64,000 nt of DNA from Pedobacter nototheniae (GTDB lineage: Bacteria; Bacteroidota; Bacteroidia; Sphingobacteriales; Sphingobacteriaceae): assembly GCF_004335085.1 (NCBI RefSeq), contig NZ_RQRS01000004.1, positions 63,305-127,304 on the forward strand, read 5' to 3'. Shown here one piece after another: positions 11,423 through 19,880 of the stretch. Position numbers and translations under genes: made by a program. Position 1 is the first letter of the stretch. Each line of letters starts with the position of its first letter. Below the pieces are notes generated by a model. The model saw nothing but the letters and a program-made list of their open reading frames with translations. It had not been told where the DNA came from and did no database searches.

Positions 11423-13795
11423 ATGTTCAAACTCAATTTAAAGATCGCCCTGCGCAACCTTTGGAGAAGTAAAACCTCATCTATAATTAATATTATTGGA
11501 TTGGCTATAGGTTTATCTGCCTGCCTGTTGTTGCTTTTATATGTTAATTATGAGATGAATTACGACCGTCATTTTAAGGATGCCGATAAAATTTATCAGG
11601 TAATGACCAACTTTCAGGATGCTAACGGAAAAATTACCAGTACTGGCGGCTCCCCTGGCGATGGAATAGCGATGGCTATTAAGGCTAAAATACCCGAAGT
11701 TGATGCAATAACCAGAATGGGAGGTAACGATTTATCCCTTATTGCAAATAACCAGCGTGTATTTAAAAAAAGAGACTTTTTTGCCGATCCTGAAATACTT
11801 AAAGTGTTTAATTACGATTTTATTACAGGCGATCCATCAACGGCAATGAATACGCCAAACTCAATTATATTAAGCGCAGAAACCGCAAAGCTATTATTTG
11901 GTACTACAGATGTGCTTAATAAAACGGTGAGGTATAAGGATGCTTACGATTTAAAAATTACAGGAGTAATTAAAGATTTTCCAACAAACACATCACTTCG
12001 CTTTGATTATTTAATGCCGTGGTCTTTCTTTGAAAGAATAAATCCCTACGTTAAAAACCCTGGTTGGGGAAATTTTAACTTTTTGGCAATGGCAAAGGTT
12101 AATAACCCTGCTAATATAAACCTGATTAATGCGAAGGTAAAAAAGTTGTTTAATGAAAATTACAAAGATCAAAAGAATGAAAATTTCTTGTTTCCTTTAG
12201 CTGATCTGTATTTGCATGGCGAATTTTTAAATGGTAAAAGCGTTGGTGGAAACATAGAGCGTATATATCTATTTATTGCCTTAGCTTTTGGTATTTTGTT
12301 AGTAGCCTGCATTAATTTTATGAATATGGCTACGGCAAAATCTGAGCGTAGAGCAAAAGAAGTAGCCATTAAAAAAACTATTGGTGCAACAAGAAGCTCT
12401 TTAGTAATTCAGTTTTTAACCGAAGCTTTAGTTTTAACAGCTTTTGCAGCATTAATTGCCATTATTATTGTTGAAACCACTTTGCCCATATTTAATAGGT
12501 TATTGGAAATAGATATTACAATTGGCTATACAAATATTGGGTATTGGCTAGGCATTTTTGCGGTGGCATTATTTACCGGTCTTTTATCTGGTATTTATCC
12601 TGCATTATTTCTGTCATCCTTTAAACCAATTCAAACCTTAAAAAAGAAAGCAGCCAGGGCTAAGGGTATTCCAATAAACTTAAGGCAGGTATTGGTAGTA
12701 ACGCAATTTTGCTTTGCCATTATGCTCATCATTGCCACGCTTGTAATTTATAAGCAAATGCAGTTTATCAAAAATAAATCAGCAGGGTACAATAAACAAT
12801 TACTAGTAGAAATGCCTCAGGATGGTGAACTAGGTCCTAAGTTTGATTTGTTTAAAGAACAGGCTTTAAAAACAGGGGCAGTTGTAGCTGTTAACCAATC
12901 ATCGCAAAGTATAACAAGCATTAGCAATTGGTTTTATGGTTTACATTGGACAGGGATGGAAGAAAAGGGGGCAGAAATTGTATTTAACAGGATGCAAACG
13001 AAGTACGATTTTGTTAAAACAAACGGTGTTGAAATGGTGCAAGGCAGAGATTTCTCTAAAAATTACGCTTCAGATACCGCCGCACTTTTGCTAAGTACAA
13101 CAGCCGTAAAAATGATGCAGCTTAAAAACCCTTTAGGTACCAGCGTTACACTTTTTGGCAAACGATTAAAAGTTATTGGCGTTTTTAAGGATATCATCTG
13201 GGATTCTCCATATTCATCCGGCAGACCGATGATTATAAATTTCAGCCAAACAGAAGGTGGTAACATTAATATGCGTTTAAACCCAGCAAATAGCCTGAGT
13301 AAAAACCTTGAATTAATATCAACCCTGGTTAAAAATATGAATCCAGCCTATCCAGTAGAAATTAAATTTGTTAATGATTTGTATGCTAAAAAGTTTAGAA
13401 GTGAGGTTATTTTAGGCTTGTTAGCCAACGTTTTTGGGGGCATAGCCATATTTATTTCCTGTATGGGGCTTTATGGTTTGGTGGCCTACAGTGCAGAGCA
13501 ACGTACAAAAGAATTTGGCGTTCGTAGAGTTTTAGGCGCTTCGGTGAGTAATATCATGAACTTACTTTCAATTTCATTTATAAAAATGGTATTTGTAGCC
13601 GCTTGCATAGGTGTGCCATTAGCCTATTATTTAATGAATAAATGGCTAACCAGCTTCGAATTTAGAACAACAATATCTGTGTCCATTTTGTTAATTTCTA
13701 TTATAGGAACAACATTAGTTGCGTTTTTAACGGTAAGTTTTCAGGCATACAAAGCAGCAAAAGCTAACCCTGTTGATGCCTTGAAATATGAATAA
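11423..13795 (+). CDS. ABC transporter permease, FtsX/MacB type
   Basis: About 790 residues with the two-unit architecture of Bacteroidota MacB-like permeases: a first membrane helix near residue 20, a long extracytoplasmic MacB_PCD-like domain, three helices with the FtsX core (FMNMATAKSERRAKEVAIKK), a second extracytoplasmic domain and a repeat FtsX core near the C-terminus (RTKEFGVRRVLGAS). No ATPase gene is adjacent, so it must pair with one encoded elsewhere. Substrates of this group include peptides, lipoproteins and drugs, and none can be named here. I use ATG 11423, which gives the usual MFKLNLKIALRNL start; a TTG seven codons upstream is unlikely. Confidence 0.85.
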   Translation: MFKLNLKIALRNLWRSKTSSIINIIGLAIGLSACLLLLLYVNYEMNYDRHFKDADKIYQVMTNFQDANGKITSTGGSPGDGIAMAIKAKIPEVDAITRMGGNDLSLIANNQRVFKKRDFFADPEILKVFNYDFITGDPSTAMNTPNSIILSAETAKLLFGTTDVLNKTVRYKDAYDLKITGVIKDFPTNTSLRFDYLMPWSFFERINPYVKNPGWGNFNFLAMAKVNNPANINLINAKVKKLFNENYKDQKNENFLFPLADLYLHGEFLNGKSVGGNIERIYLFIALAFGILLVACINFMNMATAKSERRAKEVAIKKTIGATRSSLVIQFLTEALVLTAFAALIAIIIVETTLPIFNRLLEIDITIGYTNIGYWLGIFAVALFTGLLSGIYPALFLSSFKPIQTLKKKAARAKGIPINLRQVLVVTQFCFAIMLIIATLVIYKQMQFIKNKSAGYNKQLLVEMPQDGELGPKFDLFKEQALKTGAVVAVNQSSQSITSISNWFYGLHWTGMEEKGAEIVFNRMQTKYDFVKTNGVEMVQGRDFSKNYASDTAALLLSTTAVKMMQLKNPLGTSVTLFGKRLKVIGVFKDIIWDSPYSSGRPMIINFSQTEGGNINMRLNPANSLSKNLELISTLVKNMNPAYPVEIKFVNDLYAKKFRSEVILGLLANVFGGIAIFISCMGLYGLVAYSAEQRTKEFGVRRVLGASVSNIMNLLSISFIKMVFVAACIGVPLAYYLMNKWLTSFEFRTTISVSILLISIIGTTLVAFLTVSFQAYKAAKANPVDALKYE

Positions 13796-13841
13796 AGCAT
13801 CAACTGCAAGTTCTAAAACTGTCTACTACAAGTTTTAACAA

Positions 13842-13856
13842 GCTGTTTGAGATGTT
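13842..13856. repeat. Isolated terminal-repeat fragment of the palindromic element
   Basis: The 15 bases GCTGTTTGAGATGTT match the left end of the two full elements nearby with one change (T for C). It lies 7 bases before full copy A and looks like a remnant of an earlier copy. Confidence 0.6.
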
Positions 13857-13863
13857 GGTACAA

Positions 13864-14020
13864 GCTGTTCGAGATGTTAGCTTTTTCAGCGCATCTCGTA
13901 CTATTGATGAAGCAGGATTTTAAAATCCTGAATGTCATTTATAGTTTTACCTATTTACGGGTTCAGAGAACCCTTTTTATTGTTAATTCGAGATGCCTGC
14001 GGAACATCTCGAACAGCTGA
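13864..14020. repeat. MITE-like palindromic element, copy A
   Basis: A 157-bp unit bounded by inverted repeats: it opens with GCTGTTCGAGATGTT and closes with the reverse complement (AACATCTCGAACAGC) followed by TGA. Inside are nested pairs, GCATCTCG with CGAGATGC, AGGATTTTAAAATCCT, and GGGTTCAGAGAACCC, so the transcript or single strand could fold into a multi-stem cruciform. There is no open frame of note. It matches copy B at all but about six positions plus one indel. The shape fits a non-autonomous, transposase-mobilised repeat (MITE or REP/BIME-like); no transposase is in the window. Confidence 0.75.
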
Positions 14021-14046
14021 ACTACTACAAACCTTAAACCAGCCCC

Positions 14047-14204
14047 GCTGTTCGAGATGTTAGCTTTTTCAGCGCATCTCGTACTATTGATGAAGCAGGA
14101 TTTCCAAATCCTGAAGGTCATTTATAGCTTTTACCTATTTATGGGTTCAGAGAACCCTTTTTATTGTTAATTCGAGATACCTGCGGAACATCTCGAACAG
14201 CTGA
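14047..14204. repeat. MITE-like palindromic element, copy B
   Basis: Second copy, 158 bp, same orientation as copy A and separated from it by 26 bases that include one 22-base minisatellite unit. The 15-bp terminal inverted repeats are intact. Differences from copy A lie in the middle (AAATC versus TAAAATC stem loop, one extra C, A for G in the inner CGAGATAC arm), so the inner stem of this copy is slightly weakened. Confidence 0.75.
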
Positions 14205-14445
14205 CTACTGCAAACCATAAACTGTCTACTACAAGTTCTAAACTACCAGCTGCAAGTTCTAAACTGTCTACTGCAAACCCTAAACTGCCTACTACAAGTT
14301 CTAAACTGTCAACTACAAACCTTAAACTGTCAACTACAAGTTCTAAACTGTCAACTACAAACCTTAAACTGTCAACTACAAGTTCTAAACTATCAACTAC
14401 AAACCCTAAACTGCCTATTGCCAATTCAATACTATCAATTGCACC
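14201..14445. repeat. 21-bp minisatellite, about 12 units
   Basis: Tandem units of exactly 21 bp, for example CTGTCAACTACAAGTTCTAAA. Two variants alternate (AAGTTCTAAA and AAACCTTAAA) to give a 42-bp higher-order period in the middle of the array (14306-14410). The last two units are degenerate. Because 21 is a multiple of three, the minus strand reads as an uninterrupted heptapeptide repeat (SLELVVD), but no start signal or secretion sequence supports a gene. Two further units lie at 13798-13840 and one at 14017-14038, on either side of element copy A. Confidence 0.85.
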
Positions 14446-14502
14446 TCTTTTTTTAAGTAAGCAAAGTTTTACGCCAGTATAAATAGTAAATTACTTAATA
14501 TT

Positions 14503-14516
14503 GGAGTTCAAACTCC
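14503..14516. other. Small inverted repeat over the ribosome-binding region of the first sulfatase gene
   Basis: GGAGTT and AACTCC can pair just 4 bases before the ATG at 14521. GGAG could act as a Shine-Dalgarno sequence and be hidden by the pairing. The loop would be only two bases, so the stem would open partly. This may be coincidence. Confidence 0.25.
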
Positions 14517-14520
14517 CTTA

Positions 14521-16575
14521 ATGAAAAAAGTAATTCTAAGCATCTATTTAGTGCTTTGCTTTATGGTAAGCTATGCACAGCAAAAACCAAACATCATTTA
14601 TATTTTGGTTGATGATTTAGGATATGGTGATGTGGGTGTATTTTTTCAAAACCAACGTAAGCTTTCCGGAGATAAATCATTACCCTTTGAATTAAGTCCA
14701 CAATTAGATAAGATGGCGGCAAATGGTGCTATTTTAACACAGCAATATGCAAATGCACCTGTTTGTGCACCATCAAGGGCATCTTTATTAACAGGAGTAA
14801 ACCAAGGAAATGCAAGCGTAAGAGATAATCAGTTTGATAAAGCATTAGATAACAACCACACCATTGCTACCGTATTAAAGCAAGCAGGTTACCGTACTAC
14901 AGCCATTGGTAAATGGGGCTTGCAGGGTGATGATGAAAAGGACAAACCCAATTGGCCTGCACATCCATTAAAAAGAGGTTTTGATAATTATTTCGGCTAT
15001 ATGCGCCATGCAGATGGACATGAGCATTACCCCGTTGAAGGCATTTACAGAGGTAAAAAAGAAATTTGGGCTGATTATACCGAAGTATCAAAAGATTATG
15101 GGAAATGTTATACTACAGATTTATGGACTGCCAGAGCTAAAAACTGGATCACAAAATTTGAAAATGAAAAAACAGATGCTAAGCCTTTTTTTATGTACCT
15201 GGCTTATGATGCACCACATGCCGTTTTAGAATTGCCAACGCAAAGTTATCCCGAAGGTGGAGGCATCAATGGTGGTTTAAAATGGATAGGTAACGCTGGT
15301 AATATGATTAATACAGCATCGGGCGTAGTTGATTCTTATATACACCCCGATTATAAAAATGCTACTTATGATGATGACCATAACCCTGCTACGCCTGAAA
15401 TTGCCTGGTCTGATACCTATAAAAGATATGCCACAGCAGTACGGAGAATTGATGATGCCGTTGGCGATTTGTTAAAATTACTTAAGGATTTGAAAATTGA
15501 TGATAACACGCTCATCGTATTCTCATCCGATAATGGCCCATCTATAGAATCTTATCTGCCGAAAAACTATGCAGCAAATTTGCCAACCTTTTTTAGTAGT
15601 TATGGCCCGTTTGATGGTATAAAACGCGATTGTTGGGAAGGTGGCATGCGCATGCCAGTAATTGTACAATGGGCAAAACACATTAGCCCCGGTAAGGAAG
15701 TAACTACCCCATCTATGCTATCTGATTGGTTAGCAACTTTTGCTGATGCCGCTAAAGTGCCTCTCCCCGCTAAAAGTGATGGTGTTTCTTTATTACCTTC
15801 ACTTTTAGGCAGTGGAAAGCAAAAGGAAAGTCTTGTATATTCAGAATATTTTGAAGGCGGAAAAACACCAAGCTTTAATGCCTTTGAAAAAGATAAACAA
15901 GGCAGAAAGCGTAACCAAATGCAAATGATTCGTTTCGGTAATTTAGTTGGCGTACGTTATGATATAAAATCTGCAACCGATGATTTCGAAATTTATGATG
16001 TGCTTAATGATCCTAAACAAATAAATAACCTCGCCACCAGAGCAGAATACACAGCTTTACAATTAAAAATGAAGGATAGGGTACTCCAACTCAGAACCAG
16101 TTTACCTGATGCCAAAAGACCATACGATTCTACAGCTATTCCGCCAGTAATACTAAAAGGAACAGGCAAGCAGGGCTTAAAGTGGCGTTTCGTTGCAGGT
16201 GTTTTTCCTTGGGTAATTCAAACGGATAATATAGAAGCAACCCAAACAGGGTTTTCAAAGTCATTTGAAGTTAAGGAGGTAAAAAAGGAAGGAAGCTTTA
16301 TGTTTACAGCATATGTAAAAGTGCCCAAAACTGGTAGTTATGTGTTCACAATATCAGGCAAGCAAAAAGCTTTTGTAAGGTTACATGATGCCGCAATACT
16401 AGATGCAGATTTTAACTATAACGGAAAAACATTGCAAAAAACAGTCGTGCTGAAAGAAGGCTATCATCCAATTAAAATTTATACTATAAATAAAAACCTT
16501 AAAAACGATTTGCAAATCAAGTTTGGAACAATAGAAAACCAAAGGCCTTTAGAACAATTTTTGTGGCAATTTTAA
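14521..16575 (+). CDS. Secreted sulfatase with extra C-terminal beta domain
   Basis: A 684-residue member of the alkaline phosphatase/sulfatase superfamily. It has a signal peptide (cut near YAQ, residue 20), metal ligands in VDDLGYGD (near 30-37), and the sulfatase signature C82-A-P-S-R, where Cys82 is the residue converted to formylglycine, so it is a type I (anSME- or FGE-matured) enzyme. GKWGLQGDD and SSDNGP complete the active site. Residues beyond about 555 form an added beta-rich domain that could bind carbohydrate. It hydrolyses a sulfate ester, and the glycan cannot be told from sequence. It is the first of two tandem sulfatase genes. Confidence 0.9.
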   Translation: MKKVILSIYLVLCFMVSYAQQKPNIIYILVDDLGYGDVGVFFQNQRKLSGDKSLPFELSPQLDKMAANGAILTQQYANAPVCAPSRASLLTGVNQGNASVRDNQFDKALDNNHTIATVLKQAGYRTTAIGKWGLQGDDEKDKPNWPAHPLKRGFDNYFGYMRHADGHEHYPVEGIYRGKKEIWADYTEVSKDYGKCYTTDLWTARAKNWITKFENEKTDAKPFFMYLAYDAPHAVLELPTQSYPEGGGINGGLKWIGNAGNMINTASGVVDSYIHPDYKNATYDDDHNPATPEIAWSDTYKRYATAVRRIDDAVGDLLKLLKDLKIDDNTLIVFSSDNGPSIESYLPKNYAANLPTFFSSYGPFDGIKRDCWEGGMRMPVIVQWAKHISPGKEVTTPSMLSDWLATFADAAKVPLPAKSDGVSLLPSLLGSGKQKESLVYSEYFEGGKTPSFNAFEKDKQGRKRNQMQMIRFGNLVGVRYDIKSATDDFEIYDVLNDPKQINNLATRAEYTALQLKMKDRVLQLRTSLPDAKRPYDSTAIPPVILKGTGKQGLKWRFVAGVFPWVIQTDNIEATQTGFSKSFEVKEVKKEGSFMFTAYVKVPKTGSYVFTISGKQKAFVRLHDAAILDADFNYNGKTLQKTVVLKEGYHPIKIYTINKNLKNDLQIKFGTIENQRPLEQFLWQF

Positions 16576-16674
16576 TTAAGCCGAAGCGAGGTGAATTATT
16601 AACTAAATGCAAATAATCTATATCCAAAACACGTAATTTGCAGTCTTAAACCCAACCAAATATAATCCATCCCA

Positions 16675-18180
16675 ATGAAATACCTGTTTAGTCTTTTTAT
16701 AACCCTTTGCTTTTTAGAAAGCGTAGCCCAAAAGCAGCCAAATGTAATTTTAATTTGTGCAGATGATTTGGGTTATGGAGATTTAAGTTGTTATGGCGCT
16801 ACAAAAATAAGTACACCAAATTTAGATCAGCTGGCAGCAGAGGGCATACGTTTTACAAACGGCCATTCTACCTCTGCAACATGTACGCCATCAAGATATG
16901 CAATGATGACCGGCAACTATCCATGGCGAAAAAAGGGTACAAATATTCTCCCTGGTGATGCCGCCCTTATAATTCCTACTGATAAAACGACCTTGCCTAA
17001 AGTATTTAAAAGTGCAGGCTATCAAACTGCTATAATAGGTAAATGGCATTTGGGTTTGGGAGATCAAGTACAAAAAGATTGGAATAAAGAAATTAAACCC
17101 GGCCCCAATGAAGTAGGTTTTGATTATTCATTTATCTTTCCAGCTACGGCAGATCGTGTTCCAACCGTGTTTTTGAAAGATCATAATGTTATAGGTTTAG
17201 AAGATAACGATCCAATTGCGGTAGATTATAAAAATAAGGTGGGCAACGATCCCACAGGAAAAGAACACCCCGAGTTATTGAAAATGAAAAGCACACCAGG
17301 CCAGGGGCACGATAATACTATTGTAAATGGTATTGGCAGAATAGGTTATATGGCTGGTGGTAAAATGGCACGGTGGACGGATGAAGAACTTTCTTTTACC
17401 TTTTTAGAACAAGCCAAAGGTTTTATTGCCGACAAAAAAGACGTTCCATTCTTTTTATATTTTGCCACAACAGAACCACATGTTCCGCGGATGCCAGCAA
17501 CCATGTTTAAAGGTAAAAGCGGCTTAGGACCACGAGGGGATGCTATTTTGCAATTAGATTGGACGGTTGGTCAACTTATGGAGCAGTTGAAAAAGGAAGG
17601 CATAGCAAAAAACACGATTATAATTTTTACCAGTGATAACGGTCCTGTTTTGGATGATGGATATCAGGATGATGCTGTAACCAAATTAAACGGACATACG
17701 CCTGCTGGGCCTTTACGCGGTGGTAAATACAGCGCTTTGGAAGGTGGTACCAGAATGCCATTTATTTTAACCTGGCCACAAAGAGTGAAACCCGGAACAT
17801 CAAATGCGCTAATTTCTCAAATGGATTTTATCCGTTCATTTGCCAATCTGCTTGGAAAAAAGATCGAACTAACGGATGCTAAAGATAGCGAAAACCAATT
17901 GCAGGCTTTTTTAGGAAAAGATAAAAAAGGACGATCAGAATTGATTTTGCAAGGAGGTGCACTCTCTATCATTAAGGATGGCTGGAAATATATAACACCC
18001 AATAAAGGTGTTGCTTACGATAAAGCAGTAGGTATTGAAACCGGAAACTTACCAGTAGCGCAGCTTTATAACCTTACAGATGATGTTGCCGAAAAAAATA
18101 ACCTCGCCAGTAAGTATCCCGAAAAAGTATTGGAGCTTAAAACCTTGCTCGAAACAAATTTGGCAAATATTGAAAAGTAA
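16675..18180 (+). CDS. Secreted sulfatase, arylsulfatase A type
   Basis: This 501-residue sulfatase has a signal peptide ending near VAQ (residue 19), metal-binding CADDLGYGD, the C70-T-P-S-R formylglycine motif, GKWHLG and TSDNGPV. The length is typical and there is no extra domain. It lies 99 nt after the first sulfatase gene, with which it shares overall layout but not close sequence, so the pair probably removes sulfates from different positions of one glycan. Both need a maturase that is not in this window. Confidence 0.9.
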   Translation: MKYLFSLFITLCFLESVAQKQPNVILICADDLGYGDLSCYGATKISTPNLDQLAAEGIRFTNGHSTSATCTPSRYAMMTGNYPWRKKGTNILPGDAALIIPTDKTTLPKVFKSAGYQTAIIGKWHLGLGDQVQKDWNKEIKPGPNEVGFDYSFIFPATADRVPTVFLKDHNVIGLEDNDPIAVDYKNKVGNDPTGKEHPELLKMKSTPGQGHDNTIVNGIGRIGYMAGGKMARWTDEELSFTFLEQAKGFIADKKDVPFFLYFATTEPHVPRMPATMFKGKSGLGPRGDAILQLDWTVGQLMEQLKKEGIAKNTIIIFTSDNGPVLDDGYQDDAVTKLNGHTPAGPLRGGKYSALEGGTRMPFILTWPQRVKPGTSNALISQMDFIRSFANLLGKKIELTDAKDSENQLQAFLGKDKKGRSELILQGGALSIIKDGWKYITPNKGVAYDKAVGIETGNLPVAQLYNLTDDVAEKNNLASKYPEKVLELKTLLETNLANIEK

Positions 18181-18233
18181 AGTCAGCTGAAATATATTTA
18201 AAAGCAAATGAGCTTTATTAAATATTGCTTGTT

Positions 18234-18268
18234 TAGTTGTTGTAGCTAATTTATTAGTTGTATATTTA
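18234..18268 (+). promoter_or_regulatory. Putative promoter and BlaI-type operator of the repressor gene
   Basis: TTG at 18240 and TATATTTA at 18261 are spaced by 18 bases and resemble the Bacteroidota promoter. Within and before them lie TTAGTTGT (18233), GCTAAT and ATTAGTTGTAT (18253). The last matches the operator half-site ahead of the TonB receptor gene at 19817, which suggests that the BlaI-like protein represses its own gene. Confidence 0.5.
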
Positions 18269-18287
18269 TTGCACATTAAATAGGTTT

Positions 18288-18656
18288 ATGGATATTAAAG
18301 ATTTAACAAAGGTTGAGGCACAATTGATGCAAATACTTTGGCGTTTAGAAAGGGCATTTGTTAAAGAAATTGTTCATGAATTGCCTGATCCTAAACCTGC
18401 TTATAGTACAGTTTCTACCATTATAAGAATTTTAGAAAGCAAGGGTGTAATAGCATATGAAGCTTTTGGGAAAACTCACCGCTACTATCCACTTATTAGT
18501 AGAGAAGAATATATGCGCCATGAAACGGATAAGTTTTTAGGTAATTACTTTTCTAATTCCGTACAAGATATGTTCTCCTTCTTTATCCGCGAGAAGAAAA
18601 TAGATATGAAGGATGCCGATGAAATACTAAAAATGATTGATAAGATTAAAGACTAG
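18288..18656 (+). CDS. BlaI/MecI-family transcriptional repressor
   Basis: A winged-helix repressor of 122 residues when started at ATG 18288. TKVEAQLMQILWRLERAFVKEIV and YSTVSTIIRILESKGVI (both quoted in part from the DNA-binding domain) match the BlaI/MecI family, and the C-terminal helices serve dimerisation. In this family a membrane protease (BlaR1) inactivates the repressor; that partner is the next gene, 3 nt downstream. An upstream TTG at 18258 would add ten poorly fitting residues. The probable targets are its own promoter and the TonB receptor promoter, which share TTAGTTGTAT motifs. Confidence 0.88.
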   Translation: MDIKDLTKVEAQLMQILWRLERAFVKEIVHELPDPKPAYSTVSTIIRILESKGVIAYEAFGKTHRYYPLISREEYMRHETDKFLGNYFSNSVQDMFSFFIREKKIDMKDADEILKMIDKIKD

Positions 18657-18659
18657 GCT

Positions 18660-19766
18660 ATGGAATTTACAATGTACTTAATTTGTACAAATGTGTGTTT
18701 AGCAGCATTTTATTTACTTTATGTATTATTCTTTAAGAACAGTACTTTTTTTGTACTTAATAGAATTTATCTGCTCGCTACTATAGTGTGTTCTATTTTA
18801 ATTCCATTTATATCTGTTTTTAATGTTGCCGCACCAGTCCAGGTAAATGCATTGTCGGTTTACATTTCTACAGCTAAAATTACCGATCAGGTTTTTGCCG
18901 AAACAGCTAAATATCCGTTGCTTTGGTTGGCTATAATTTATTGGATAGGCGTTGCAGCGAGCAGCATTTTGTTTTTTGCCCGATTGTTATACATTAAAAA
19001 GCTTTTAATAAATCCATCCACAACCGGTATGGCTTTTACCTTTTGGAAAACAAAAGTAATTGATCCCGATCTTTTAGCCTACCACACAATTAATGAACAC
19101 GAATCTATCCATGCAAAACAAATACATACAATAGATATATTGCTGGTGGAAATATTGGGCATTTTTTGCTGGTTTAATCCAATAATTTATGGCTATAAAC
19201 GTAGCGTAAGAAATTTACATGAGTTTTTAGCCGATGAGCATGCAGCTAAATTAGCTGGCAGTAAAAAGAATTATGCGATGATGCTTTTTTGCCAAACATT
19301 TAACGCCAGCCCCAATCTCACCAATTCGTTTGCTAGTAAAACACAATTGCAAATGCGTGTAAATATGCTTCAGAAAAATAGATCTGCCAATACCATATTA
19401 TTTAAATATCTACTGCTTTTACCAGTATTATTTATCCTCTTTATGCTTTCTTCATCAATGGTTAATAAGCCAGCAATGAATGGCGCTTTAACTGAATCTG
19501 CTGTTTTTCCAGGAGGATTTCCTGCTTTCAGTTCCTATTTAGTAAAATCAGCAATTAAAACAAAAGGTGTAAAAGGGAGAGTGGTTGTTGGCTTTACAGT
19601 AGATTTTGATGGAACTATTACAGATGAAAAAATTGTTCAGCCTTTAAATAGTGCTCGTGATAATGAGGCATTGCGCATAATTAGAAATAGCCCCAAGTGG
19701 AAACCTGCTTTACAAAATGGTCAAATTGTGCGTTCAGGTTATCAAATTGGAATAAATTTTAATTGA
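18660..19766 (+). CDS. BlaR1-like M56 membrane metallopeptidase with TonB-C-like domain
   Basis: A 368-residue integral membrane protein. Helices lie near 5-25, 35-55, 88-110 and 255-275. The zinc site H147-E-S-I-H151 is followed by NLHEFLADEHA, which supplies the third ligand, as in M56 (BlaR1/MecR1) proteases. The periplasmic tail (about 300-368) resembles a TonB C-terminal domain (VVVGFTVDFDGTI to the KPALQNG region), a common Bacteroidota variant in place of a penicillin-binding sensor. It is expected to cleave the BlaI-like repressor upon a signal. The absence of a beta-lactam sensor argues against a role in beta-lactam resistance. Confidence 0.87.
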   Translation: MEFTMYLICTNVCLAAFYLLYVLFFKNSTFFVLNRIYLLATIVCSILIPFISVFNVAAPVQVNALSVYISTAKITDQVFAETAKYPLLWLAIIYWIGVAASSILFFARLLYIKKLLINPSTTGMAFTFWKTKVIDPDLLAYHTINEHESIHAKQIHTIDILLVEILGIFCWFNPIIYGYKRSVRNLHEFLADEHAAKLAGSKKNYAMMLFCQTFNASPNLTNSFASKTQLQMRVNMLQKNRSANTILFKYLLLLPVLFILFMLSSSMVNKPAMNGALTESAVFPGGFPAFSSYLVKSAIKTKGVKGRVVVGFTVDFDGTITDEKIVQPLNSARDNEALRIIRNSPKWKPALQNGQIVRSGYQIGINFN

Positions 19767-19816
19767 TGGGAAGAGAAATTAACGATAACTAATTTTTTAG
19801 CTGTTATAATTAATCA

Positions 19817-19852
19817 ATTAGTTGTATAACTAATAAAATAGTTGTATGTTTG
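19817..19852 (+). promoter_or_regulatory. Promoter with overlapping BlaI-like palindrome
   Basis: ATTAGTTGTATAACTAAT (19817-19834) has perfect 7-base arms. The TTG of its left half (19822) is the -33 element for a perfect -7 element TATGTTTG at 19845-19852, with a 20-base spacer. A further TAGTTGTAT copy (19839-19847) runs into the -7 element, so a repressor bound here would block RNA polymerase. Confidence 0.65.
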
Positions 19853-19880
19853 GGTTTAAATTAAACCTAAATAGTCGGCT

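Noticed and set aside
14167..14424. Minus-strand open frame of 85 codons with heptad-like repeats (SLELVVD)
   Set aside because: It is the reverse reading of the 21-bp minisatellite. It stays open only because 21 is a multiple of three. No start signal, secretion signal or non-repeat part supports a protein.
14201..14445. CRISPR array
   Set aside because: The units are contiguous 21-mers without spacers, the variants alternate, and no cas genes are present.
18660..19766. Beta-lactam resistance sensor (true BlaR1)
   Set aside because: The zinc protease part fits, but the C-terminus is TonB-like, not a penicillin-binding domain, and no beta-lactamase gene is nearby.
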